Source: Gynuella sp050296195
Lineage (GTDB): Bacteria > Pseudomonadota > Gammaproteobacteria > Pseudomonadales > Natronospirillaceae
Strand: one strand, 5' to 3'
Assembly: GCF_050296195.1 (NCBI RefSeq)
Contig: NZ_JBNKRB010000012.1
Length of the DNA stretch: 64,000 nt
The translations under genes were made by a program, and so were the position numbers. A model generated the notes under the pieces. It saw only the letters and a program-made list of their open reading frames with translations, was not told the origin of the DNA and searched no databases. This document shows, piece after piece, positions 55,565-63,572 of this stretch. The stretch's first letter is position 1, and the number at the start of each line of letters is the position of its first letter.

Positions 55565-56983
55565 ATGCTCATAAAATCTGCAAAAATCTGGGCGGGATGC
55601 ATCATGCTAGTCACGATCATGTCCTGTAATGACACACAGAACTCATCTGCAAATACCCGCGTTGCGAGTATTCTGTCGTCCCCCATAACGGTCCAGGAGA
55701 ACCTGTCAGTGCCAAGCAACCAGGCTTTGACCATTGACATGACCCCTACTCAGGCAAGTACCTGGCAGCCAGACCATTTCGACTCTTTGTCCGAAAACAG
55801 ATCTGCGGTACCGGCTGTCCGTACTTATAGTTCCAACTACACCCCCTACTGCAACAAAGCTGAACTGAATACTTTGTACACGCTGACTCCCGCTGTGGGT
55901 AACACCTATTGCGTCTACTTCGACGTACCGGTCGACGCGCGAACTGTATTTTTCGTCGAAAACCAGACCAGTAATCGTCAGGTAGACCTGCAATTAATTC
56001 AGGATATCCAGGCCAACCATGTATTCACCGGTATTGGTTATTCCGCTCAATCCGGAACCAGCGACAACATTTCCCTGTTTGCTGATGCCGGTCACTACTA
56101 TATACAGATCAGCGCCAGCGCAGCCGATGGTCAGTCAGTACAATTTGGTGTCTCCGCCAAAAACCTGTTTACTCTGAATCAGGACATGAATTACATCCAG
56201 CACACCCTCGACTACAACACCGATGTCGACTATTTCCGCATCAAGTCTGATCACGCCAAGGAAATGGTGCTGAAGTTTCTGACCGCAACAAATGAGTTTG
56301 ACCCTGCTGACTGGCATCTGGAGATTTTTGATGGTGTGGATAGCTGGATGCAGGTGAGTGCCAGTACCGAAGCAAGCTTTAATGTACCGGCAGATCAATA
56401 TGTGTATATGAGAATTTACCGCGACAATACCGCCAGTGTGGCCGGCACCGGGCTAACCTATCGCTATGCTCTGTTGACCAGCATTCATCACATGACAGAT
56501 ATGACCGCCAAGCCACCCGTCGGCAGCAATGTGACACGTATGCCATATGGCTCAACGTCACCCTATTTTCCCACTCAGTTTTATGACCAGCTGACCTTTC
56601 AGACCCGCGTCACTGATTCCGCCGGAGAACCCGTTGAAGGTGCCAATGTCAATTTCTGGATGGGCGTTCCCCCCATCATTCTGACGTTGCCGTCTCAAGG
56701 ACCCGTGGCAACGGCCATATCTGATGCCAATGGCCTTGCTGTAGCGACCATCCAAGTGGACGACTGCAATGCAGACAGTGTTAGTGCCGTCTACAGCACC
56801 TATATCAATAACGGCTCCACCAGAGTCACCCAGCGGACCCATTATCAGCACCTGCAGTGGTCCATCACGGTTCCTGATGCCGCCGCTAACAGTGAGGTAC
56901 TGAAGACACCGGCAGACTGGACGGCCAACACCACCCAGGAAGCCGCCGAAATCTGCGGCTCCGATATCATCAGTACCGACTGA
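55565..56983 (+). CDS. Lipoprotein paralogue 2
   Basis: A 472-aa lipoprotein (TIMSC lipobox, Cys21), clearly related to the divergent 53754-55118 product: YTPYCNKAELNTLYTLTPAVGNTYCVYFDVPVDARTVFFVENQ aligns with the same region there, as do QDMNYIQHTLDYNTDVDYFRI and the Ig-like VTDSAGEPVEGANVNFW. It lacks about 14 residues at the start of the PPC-like domain (the GYEGNDTPANAYD part). Function unknown. The two copies probably arose by local inverted duplication followed by strong divergence. Confidence 0.8.
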   Translation: MLIKSAKIWAGCIMLVTIMSCNDTQNSSANTRVASILSSPITVQENLSVPSNQALTIDMTPTQASTWQPDHFDSLSENRSAVPAVRTYSSNYTPYCNKAELNTLYTLTPAVGNTYCVYFDVPVDARTVFFVENQTSNRQVDLQLIQDIQANHVFTGIGYSAQSGTSDNISLFADAGHYYIQISASAADGQSVQFGVSAKNLFTLNQDMNYIQHTLDYNTDVDYFRIKSDHAKEMVLKFLTATNEFDPADWHLEIFDGVDSWMQVSASTEASFNVPADQYVYMRIYRDNTASVAGTGLTYRYALLTSIHHMTDMTAKPPVGSNVTRMPYGSTSPYFPTQFYDQLTFQTRVTDSAGEPVEGANVNFWMGVPPIILTLPSQGPVATAISDANGLAVATIQVDDCNADSVSAVYSTYINNGSTRVTQRTHYQHLQWSITVPDAAANSEVLKTPADWTANTTQEAAEICGSDIISTD

Positions 56984-56990
56984 TTCACCG

Positions 56991-58709
56991 TTAACGGGCC
57001 GACAGGATTTGCGTCAGGCCCGTTTTATCACCATCTTCAAGAGACTGATGAACCGTGTCGAACAACGGCTCGATGACACCATCACGACCCTCAATATAAC
57101 TTTGCTCATTGACGATCACCTTATACGCTTTGTTCAGCATCACCGCGCGTTCAGGGCTCGGTACCAGTAACTCACTGATATCGGTTCGCAGTCTGGCAAA
57201 CGCATCATGTTTCGGCTGACCGTATTGATCAAAAAACCGGGCAATCACCTCATCGTTAGTGCGAAACTCATTACCCGATAAGTTGGCTTTCAGATAATAA
57301 CTGTACTCTGGCTCACCATCGGATTCGCGCAAGGGGTCCGCAATGCCAGCAAGGCCTTTTTCCTGCCAGTGATACCAGCCAGACCGATAAGCCTCAAAAT
57401 CAAACTTGCGGTCAAACGCAAACGTAGTATCCACCGTTACCCCGATGCCACCATGGCAGCCAAGACAGAACCCATGCTCCTCATAGGTTTGGGGGCGTAA
57501 TTGTCCGTCCTTCTCTTCGATAAATCCCTGCAATACCCAGCCCTGGAGGTTTTCCACCCCCTCTTCCGGGTTGCCATAAATGGTTTTGGTGCGCGCGGGA
57601 AAATCATGGCGTTCCTTGGTTTCGTTATCAGCGATCACCCGGTTATCGTAATAATTACGCCACAGTTTTTTACGGGAATAACGCAGCTCTTTCATCCTCG
57701 GGGCCAACACCACCTCATCACTGGCATTCACATCCAGATAACGGACACTGTGCAGAAACTCGGTTCCCAGAGGATACAAACCACCGGACAAATGCTCACC
57801 CCCTTTTTCAAACAGAACCCTGGCCTTGCCAACATAAGACATAAAGCGCTTTTCTTTGGGAGCCCAGTCATAGGTCACCTGTGTGGCCATAGCCAACTGA
57901 CCGTCCTTATCCAGATCGACCTTAAGCAGACGTTCATCCACAGCGGCTATTCCAACACTACGACGCTTGATCAACGCCTCTACAATTGCCAGATTAACCT
58001 TATACACCTGCAGGTCAAACTGCCCGGCCTCATTCTGCTGAAAACGCTCCGGCAGCCGGATCATCACATCATCCATCGAACCATTAGTCGGCATAAACGT
58101 GCCCGGGAAGGGATAATAGGCAAATACCCGCCAGCCACTGTAATCACCATTGGGTTTGTGATCAAAGCCATCCTGATCGAAGTGGTAATACATATCGGGC
58201 GTGTAGCCGTCCCAACGGCCATTCTGATTCACATCCCACTGCGGAAGATGTTGCTGGATGCGCTCTGCCAACAGCAACCGGCCGTCGGCATCGATATAGT
58301 TACTCTCTTTAACATAATCCATAATGCCCAGATCAGACATCATGGCAACCTCATGGCTTCTATCCTTAAACAGATTAGCCCAATGATTCTCTCTCGCCGG
58401 TTCCGGCAACGTCAGCTCAACCTGAAGACCACTGTCATCCAGATAATTAGGCACCTTATTTTGAGTATGACAAATGTAACAAGGGTTATGCCCATAACCA
58501 TGACTATCAATCGTCTTGGTATAACACTGTGGCACCAGATACGCCGTTGGGTTATGCAACGCCGTAGACGCCAGCCGAACATCCACCTTGCCCAATACCG
58601 GTGCCACGGTGGCTTTCGACTCAGTGACCTGAACCGGATCAGAAGATTCACAAGCGGACAATACCGCCATCATAGCGAGACACACAAAACTGAAGGGATG
58701 TTTGATCAT
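56991..58709 (-). CDS. Di-haem c-type lipoprotein, unknown function
   Basis: From the ATG at 58709 the product has 572 aa with lipobox LSAC (Cys20). Two haem-c motifs are present: CYICH (77-81) and CLGCH (415-419). Between them are calcium-binding-like loops (DVNQNGRWDGYTPDMYYHFDQDGFD, DLDKDGQL). I do not recognise a named enzyme. Its start lies 84 bp downstream of the PhoX-like stop on the same strand, so the two could be co-transcribed under the Pho box. A longer start at 58775 would hide the lipobox behind a 22-residue extension. Confidence 0.8.
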   Translation of the reverse strand: MIKHPFSFVCLAMMAVLSACESSDPVQVTESKATVAPVLGKVDVRLASTALHNPTAYLVPQCYTKTIDSHGYGHNPCYICHTQNKVPNYLDDSGLQVELTLPEPARENHWANLFKDRSHEVAMMSDLGIMDYVKESNYIDADGRLLLAERIQQHLPQWDVNQNGRWDGYTPDMYYHFDQDGFDHKPNGDYSGWRVFAYYPFPGTFMPTNGSMDDVMIRLPERFQQNEAGQFDLQVYKVNLAIVEALIKRRSVGIAAVDERLLKVDLDKDGQLAMATQVTYDWAPKEKRFMSYVGKARVLFEKGGEHLSGGLYPLGTEFLHSVRYLDVNASDEVVLAPRMKELRYSRKKLWRNYYDNRVIADNETKERHDFPARTKTIYGNPEEGVENLQGWVLQGFIEEKDGQLRPQTYEEHGFCLGCHGGIGVTVDTTFAFDRKFDFEAYRSGWYHWQEKGLAGIADPLRESDGEPEYSYYLKANLSGNEFRTNDEVIARFFDQYGQPKHDAFARLRTDISELLVPSPERAVMLNKAYKVIVNEQSYIEGRDGVIEPLFDTVHQSLEDGDKTGLTQILSAR

Positions 58710-58792
58710 GGAATTATTCTTACAGAAAAAGGAGTTCAGATAGCTCTGAACTCCGAACGCGATTAACCTCGACATTAATCGAATGTTTTTTA

Positions 58793-60628
58793 CTATTTCA
58801 TTTTCTTGGCAGGAAATGGTCCGATATATCCGGTGTAAGCAGACGCTTCACCGTGACCGGTATTCTTGTCTTCATCAGACTCACCGTAAGGGTGCTGTAC
58901 CACACTCATCAGATACGCCCAGCCATTGATATTAGGGTACCAATACGGAGAAGTGGTTTCAGAACCGTAAGGAGTCGTCTCAATACGAGTCAGTTGAGAG
59001 TTTTTCAGGTTATACGCCCAAATCGCATCATTCTGGTGACCGGAACCAGTATCTTCACCAATGATCAACGTGTCATAACCGCTCATATAAGTCAGGTTAT
59101 CGGGGTTGGCAATACCATTCATATGACACGTATTGTTCGCCTCAAAACCTTCCACCTGCGGCGCACGGTCAGTCACAGGACGACCCACTACCAGACCAGT
59201 CATGCTTTTCACAACATAATCAGAACCGATGTTTTTATCTGTTCCAACCGGCAACTGATACACCGCACCACACTTATTAGGGCTATCCAGACGAATATCA
59301 TTCGGTCCACCCAGGTCATAAGATTTGCTTGGCTTACCACCTTTCTTGAAATCCTCCATGCCACGCTCAACTGAAGACATAGACATGAAAATACTGTTGT
59401 ATTCCGGCGCAAAGGTAATACCCTCTTCCTTCCGGAACTCAGTCGTCGCCCCCATCATCGCCGCATAACGACGAGATTCCAGACGTGAAGCCACCTTCTC
59501 CATACCCGGCTTAACCTGCAAACACTCAAAGCCATAACCCCCGGTATTCACACCAGTAAAGCCCGTTGGGCACTGACCCTGCTTGTTGCCTTCGGCGGTT
59601 GCAAAGATATCATCGAACGTGACTTTCTTAGGACCCTCCAGATAAGGCTTGATCTCCTCATCGGTCGCGTGGCCCAGATTGATCCACTCAATATCCGCTG
59701 CGCCCACACCGTAAGAACTGGTTTGATTCCACTTCAACGCATACAAGGTACCGGCAGACAGATCTTTCTTCTTATCGGCAACAAACATAAACAAGCTAAC
59801 GTTTGTACCGTCATCGGTGATATACGCAGTTTTCTTATCCGGCATCACATAAGACAACTCAATCGCCATACGTCCCATGGCAAAGTGCTTTTCAATCGTA
59901 GTGGTTGGATCTTTCTTACCCTTGGCCTTAACCGTAATTTCAGTATTCCAGCCATAATAATAAGGGTTCCACTCCATACCGTTAGTGTAATAATCCAACT
60001 GAGTTTTGGAGTAATCGTCTTTTGCCACATCAGCGTTGGTTTTCAGTACCGCCGCATTCGGCTCATACTCTTCAGACGCCAGATGCGTATTCCAAGGCGT
60101 CACCGACGCAGCACAATGCACCCAACCACCCCAAGTCTTGGACTGATCCAACTGCCACTGATTAATCGGTGTCAGCTCACCGGTTTTTTTATTCTGATCC
60201 AACTCCAGCAGGAAGAACGCACCCGGACGGGTTTCATGCTGGGAAACAGAGAACAAGCGCTTACCGACTGGCAGCAGAGACGTATGCTCATTGGCATTGG
60301 AAATTCTGATTTCACCGTCTTCACCGCGGATAGGATTGCCATCAGCATCGATGATCTGACCAAACTTAATACCGTTCAACTCCTGACCAGAACGCATCAA
60401 CGTATGAAAACCAAAATTGGCAATAGGCTGACCATCGATCTCAGCCGCAGAAACACGCACCTCACGCTTTTCGGCGTCAGTCATTGGAGCCGAAACACCA
60501 TCGAAAGTCAGAACCGCGTCGGCGCTCAGCTTCTTGGCGGCATACGCAGCAGTCGCCACAGACATGCCAACAACGCCAGCTATCGCAACGGCAACCGCTA
60601 GGCCCTTCACAGCAAATTGCTTGTTCAT
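58793..60628 (-). CDS. phoX: PhoX-like phosphatase (DUF839 family)
   Basis: The ATG at 60628 has GGAG 8 nt upstream and gives a 611-aa precursor with Sec-type signal peptide (MNKQFAVKGLAVAVAIAGVV...TAAYA). Family signatures: WGGWVHCAASVTPWNTHLASEEYEPN (Cys and metal-ligand Glu pair), GRMAIELSYVMPDKKTAYITDDGTN, and NTCHMNGIANPDNLTYMSGYDTLIIGEDTG. PhoX enzymes are Fe/Ca-dependent alkaline phosphatases for organic phosphate, usually exported by Tat; the twin-arginine motif is absent here. A three-repeat Pho box lies 104-132 bp upstream. Some DUF839 proteins are not phosphatases, but the Pho box supports the call. Confidence 0.82.
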   Translation of the reverse strand: MNKQFAVKGLAVAVAIAGVVGMSVATAAYAAKKLSADAVLTFDGVSAPMTDAEKREVRVSAAEIDGQPIANFGFHTLMRSGQELNGIKFGQIIDADGNPIRGEDGEIRISNANEHTSLLPVGKRLFSVSQHETRPGAFFLLELDQNKKTGELTPINQWQLDQSKTWGGWVHCAASVTPWNTHLASEEYEPNAAVLKTNADVAKDDYSKTQLDYYTNGMEWNPYYYGWNTEITVKAKGKKDPTTTIEKHFAMGRMAIELSYVMPDKKTAYITDDGTNVSLFMFVADKKKDLSAGTLYALKWNQTSSYGVGAADIEWINLGHATDEEIKPYLEGPKKVTFDDIFATAEGNKQGQCPTGFTGVNTGGYGFECLQVKPGMEKVASRLESRRYAAMMGATTEFRKEEGITFAPEYNSIFMSMSSVERGMEDFKKGGKPSKSYDLGGPNDIRLDSPNKCGAVYQLPVGTDKNIGSDYVVKSMTGLVVGRPVTDRAPQVEGFEANNTCHMNGIANPDNLTYMSGYDTLIIGEDTGSGHQNDAIWAYNLKNSQLTRIETTPYGSETTSPYWYPNINGWAYLMSVVQHPYGESDEDKNTGHGEASAYTGYIGPFPAKKMK

Positions 60629-60985
60629 GGAAAGTACTCCTAAATCATTGTGCTGCACGAATTGCAGTCTTGTAGTCGGGGGAAATCCGAGTCGTTCAAA
60701 TATCCGGATGGCGACACACTAAAGGGAAAAAATGACAGAAATATTGCAGAACGCTGACAAGATAATTTTTCAGCCGGAAAACCCAGAAATACCAACAATT
60801 GCTCAAAAAACAACCAAAAAGCCGTAACAAAGAGCGATAACAAAGCTCATAAAGCCCCAAACGACGCGAAACAAACCCTTTTAAATCAAAGCACTAGCAC
60901 TTCAGCAAAAGCCCCGTTATAATCCCCGCCCGCAGCTGAACGAGGCACCCGCTTCAGACATCAGCTGAACCTACCAAGGTTAAAT
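60629..60985. other. 357-bp region between phoX and the tRNA gene
   Basis: No gene supported. It contains the PhoX ribosome site, the Pho box at 60732-60760 and, on the right, the promoter region of the tRNA gene (CACTTCAGCAAAAGCCCCGTTATAATCC near 60897-60924: TATAAT -10 at ~60917-60922). Confidence 0.55.
60732..60760 (-). promoter_or_regulatory. Pho box (three PhoB half-sites at 11-bp steps)
   Basis: On the minus strand the repeats TTGTCAG, CTGCAAT and CTGTCAT occur at exact 11-bp spacing, each separated by a 4-bp AT-rich spacer. The PhoB consensus repeat is CTGTCAT with 11-bp period, so this is a strong Pho box oriented toward the PhoX gene. Confidence 0.7.
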
Positions 60986-61062
60986 GGGCCCATAGCTCAG
61001 TTGGTTAGAGCATCCGACTCATAATCGGCAGGTCCCCCGTTCAAGTCGGGGTGGGCCCACCA
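60986..61062 (+). tRNA. tRNA with CAT anticodon (tRNA-Ile2 or tRNA-Met)
   Basis: A complete 77-nt cloverleaf: 7-bp acceptor stem GGGCCCA/TGGGCCC, D-loop AGCTCAGTTGGTTAGAGC, anticodon arm CCGACTCATAATCGG (anticodon CAT), T-arm CCCCGTTCAAGTCGGGG and encoded CCA. The GC-rich acceptor stem and TTCAAGTC T-loop resemble tRNA-Ile2, whose C34 is changed to lysidine, more than elongator Met. It is the likely attachment site for the downstream island. Confidence 0.93.
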
Positions 61063-61319
61063 TTTTTCCTGATTGTTTTTTTACTAAATGTTGTTGCGAC
61101 CATAGATTGTCCGCTTTGGCCAAACTTTGGTCCCATAGGGGACCTAAATTGTCCGCCTACTTTCTGGTATTGAAACCACAACTTGGCCGCTTTAGCCGGG
61201 TTATGCTTCCATAAGTAAGCAAATTTGGCCGCAAGCCAAATAGTAAAATCCAGCCATAACCCCCAATCCTCTTCACCTTCGACAGTCAAGCCGTCCTTTC
61301 CAATCTCCAACTTAGCCAT
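61041..61319 (-). CDS. Small unrecognised protein overlapping the tRNA 3' end
   Basis: A 92-aa frame starting MAKLEIGKDGLTVEGEEDWG, with a good ribosome site (GGGGA 7 nt before the ATG) and a moderately hydrophobic, Trp-rich centre (WLDFTIWLAAKFAYLWKHNP). Its last codons and stop run into the tRNA gene by 22 nt, so its C-terminus was created by integration at the tRNA. No family recognised. The upstream region carries phased ATTACGCA repeats. Confidence 0.55.
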   Translation of the reverse strand: MAKLEIGKDGLTVEGEEDWGLWLDFTIWLAAKFAYLWKHNPAKAAKLWFQYQKVGGQFRSPMGPKFGQSGQSMVATTFSKKTIRKNGGPTPT

Positions 61320-61362
61320 AACTTTTCCCCTACGCAGGCATGAATGTCTTCACTCAATTAAA

Positions 61363-61399
61363 ATTACGCACGATTACGCATGGTTTGCGTAATTACGCA
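61363..61399. promoter_or_regulatory. ATTACGCA repeats and 14-bp palindrome
   Basis: ATTACGCA occurs at 61363-61370 and 61373-61380 (10 bp apart, one helical turn) and is followed by the perfect palindrome TGCGTAATTACGCA at 61386-61399, which contains it twice more in opposite directions. It lies 45-80 bp upstream of the small gene that starts at 61319 and looks like an operator array. Confidence 0.55.
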
Positions 61400-61494
61400 T
61401 ATGGCGCGCAACTCTGTGTAATTTGAAAAAGTCGCAGGTTATTGGGGAACGTCATAAAGGTTGGCCTGAATTGGGATTCAACCAACCCATCAAA

Positions 61495-61548
61495 AATGAC
61501 AAAGGCCGGAAAAATCAATCTGTTATGATTTTTCCGGCCTTTGTCATT
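61495..61548. terminator. Perfect 23-bp hairpin after the island operon
   Basis: Arms 61495-61517 and 61526-61548 are perfectly complementary (core AAAGGCCGGAAAAATCA), with the loop ATCTGTTA. On the minus strand a T-rich tract follows. It lies 49 bp beyond the stop of the membrane-protein gene, so it most likely terminates the CBASS-like operon, perhaps in both directions. Confidence 0.75.
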
Positions 61549-61596
61549 AAATCTACCAACTTCAACGCTTTTAAACACCTAAAACGTTAGAAAGAT

Positions 61597-62919
61597 TCAC
61601 AAGTCTTGGCCAGGAAATCTGCGTATCAAATTAGACGCTAGTCGTACTAATGTACACATAACCGCCAAACTCCACTTAACGACTTGGACAACCAGCTTAA
61701 CCAACCTTCGCCGCTCACTAGCTGGACGTGTATCCAACGAAGCTAGCTTTGTTGTTGCATTTGCTATTTTCCCTCCGGCAACCAGTGAAAACAATAGAAA
61801 ATACAACCATTTAAAATGCCTATTGCGTAAATCGCTTTTGACTTTGGAAACCAAACCCTCCTGGATTGAACGCGACCTTACTAGCGTAGGAACAATGCAT
61901 TCGCTTGCCAAAGCCACCGTCTGAAGAGCAATCGACTCATTGACAAAGCCTTTAGGTGGCTCAGGAAATGATCGGCAAAAATTGGCAGGCGCTCGTTCGC
62001 AAACAGTGGAAGACTTTGAGTACTGCCTGGAGGTGAAGCTTAATTGTCTAACGGGGCACTTTAACTCATTGTAGGCTCTAATCTCCCCCCGGATTTTTAA
62101 AGCATCCTTCGAATTAACTCCATTTAAAAACGGGAAATAAATGTCCGAAGTTTCTTTTGGCCCAAATTCAACAAATATCACGGGGTCAGAATAAATATAA
62201 TCGGTAAGCGTTTGCTGAACATTGGATGCCCATGCGCACGAATCAGAATCCGTTATATCTTTCTCAATACAGAAGCGATGATAATCTCTAAGCTGTCTTG
62301 CCAGGTAGGCACTAGCTTGCTTGCTGAATTCACTTTCCATTGCCAAATCTTGATTGTGTTTATTGACGCTCGAATCAGCAATAAAAAAGAGGCCGGCCGC
62401 TATGGCTGAACAATACCAAAGATGGTCATACACGTTTCGAAACTTATCACTCAGGGAAAAAGAGTCATAAATGATTACAGTAATACACCACCCAGTTATC
62501 AGTCCGACAATAAGTAACGGAAGATAGCCAAATGCTTCACCCATGACCCCGGCACCACTTATAGTAAACTCCTCTGGCGCAAAATTTATACTTGGCCACC
62601 AACCGATCAGATTAAGAATGCCAGGAAGCATCAAAATGCCTAACGAAAATATGGCTCCCTTCCTTCTATTCAGAACGTATCCCGCCGAAAGAGCTAACGG
62701 CAGTAATACGAAAACGAAATAGGCGGTCATAAAAAATGCAGGAACAAGTGCAGCTTGAGCAGGAGACCAATAACTTTCAACAATCTTGCCGGAGCCATCA
62801 AACTCAAGAAAATTTGATGAAGATAATCCATATCCCTCTAGTGATTGCTGGATGTTATAAGCGGCCCCGTAGAACATCTGAATATACGGCTTGATAAACT
62901 CATTGATCACTATATACAC
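61597..62919 (-). CDS. Polytopic membrane protein, candidate CBASS effector
   Basis: A 440-aa protein of no recognised family. Predicted TM helices are at ~55-82, 88-108, 128-152, 166-184, 370-390 and 405-425. Between TM4 and TM5 is a ~185-residue soluble domain with several Cys (RFCIEKDITDSDSCAW, NELKCPVRQL, STVCERAPANFCRSF). It is the last gene of the operon and overlaps the E2-like gene by 20 nt. In CBASS systems the gene beside the CD-NTase and E2 is the cell-killing effector, often a membrane protein; that role is inferred from position. No known cyclic-nucleotide sensor (SAVED, Cap15 barrel) was identified. Confidence 0.7.
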   Translation of the reverse strand: MYIVINEFIKPYIQMFYGAAYNIQQSLEGYGLSSSNFLEFDGSGKIVESYWSPAQAALVPAFFMTAYFVFVLLPLALSAGYVLNRRKGAIFSLGILMLPGILNLIGWWPSINFAPEEFTISGAGVMGEAFGYLPLLIVGLITGWCITVIIYDSFSLSDKFRNVYDHLWYCSAIAAGLFFIADSSVNKHNQDLAMESEFSKQASAYLARQLRDYHRFCIEKDITDSDSCAWASNVQQTLTDYIYSDPVIFVEFGPKETSDIYFPFLNGVNSKDALKIRGEIRAYNELKCPVRQLSFTSRQYSKSSTVCERAPANFCRSFPEPPKGFVNESIALQTVALASECIVPTLVRSRSIQEGLVSKVKSDLRNRHFKWLYFLLFSLVAGGKIANATTKLASLDTRPASERRRLVKLVVQVVKWSLAVMCTLVRLASNLIRRFPGQDL

Positions 62920-63571
62920 TCAACTTACCTTGACTTTCTAATGAATCCAAAATAATTCTAACTTCCCGAATCATTCGGCTTTTAAACGGTGATTTCGCAA
63001 TTTTCTTGGATTCAGCAGGATGGCAGCGTAAGGCTTTTTTCCCGCTTCCGCAGGCACATTTTTCATGAGGCCTGTAACCGTCTACTAACAAACCAATCAC
63101 GCCGCGCAGTACAGAGTTCACATTTTTTGTATTGAAGAGGTCTAGGTAGTACTCCAAATAGCCTTTTGCACCGTGACTCCTCTCTCCATACGGCATTTCT
63201 TGAAACTTTTCCCAATAACAATAACTGTACAAGTACGGGATCAGCAGGTTATCGACAAAACCAAGAAGGCTTGGGTCATTACTAAGCACTTCATTAATAT
63301 CCAGCGGAAGTGCAAGACAGAAACTTCCATCAATGTTGACATGAGTAAAATCCTTGTTTATTCGACACCCAGCCTCCCAAACCACTGGATGCGCGTCAGG
63401 AAACTCATGGGGAATAAACATCTCAACATCGAATACGTCGGAAATTTCGCGGCCTCCAAATGAGGCCTCAAAAGCCACTGATCCGGAGACAGTTACACCA
63501 AACTTTGACTGATTCGTCTCGCTCAAACCTGGGTAAAATTGAATCAGCTCTTGAATCTGCTCCTGAAGCAA
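62900..63571 (-). CDS. Prokaryotic E2-like (UBC-fold) protein with SEC-C zinc motif
   Basis: A 223-aa protein. Residues 20-130 have the layout of bacterial E2/UBC-like domains in CBASS and related operons: FDVEMFIPHEFPDAHPVV, then HVNIDGSFCLALP with catalytic Cys85 and upstream His77. The C-terminal HEKCACGSGKKALRCH (170-184) is a SEC-C zinc-binding motif. It starts with TTG at 63571, 1 nt after the CD-NTase stop and behind GGAGG, so it is translationally coupled. In E2-only CBASS the E2 acts on the C-terminal glycine of the CD-NTase. Confidence in the E2 fold is good by motif, but unverified by structure. Confidence 0.75.
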   Translation of the reverse strand: MLQEQIQELIQFYPGLSETNQSKFGVTVSGSVAFEASFGGREISDVFDVEMFIPHEFPDAHPVVWEAGCRINKDFTHVNIDGSFCLALPLDINEVLSNDPSLLGFVDNLLIPYLYSYCYWEKFQEMPYGERSHGAKGYLEYYLDLFNTKNVNSVLRGVIGLLVDGYRPHEKCACGSGKKALRCHPAESKKIAKSPFKSRMIREVRIILDSLESQGKLSVYSDQ

Positions 63572-63572
63572 C

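Noticed and set aside
57501..58766. 421-codon open frame antisense to the di-haem lipoprotein
   Set aside because: Antisense shadow of a gene with clear haem motifs; His/Ile-rich translation without recognisable domain.
59669..60601. 310-codon open frame antisense to phoX
   Set aside because: Antisense shadow of a conserved gene; Arg/Ile/Thr-rich translation and no ribosome site.
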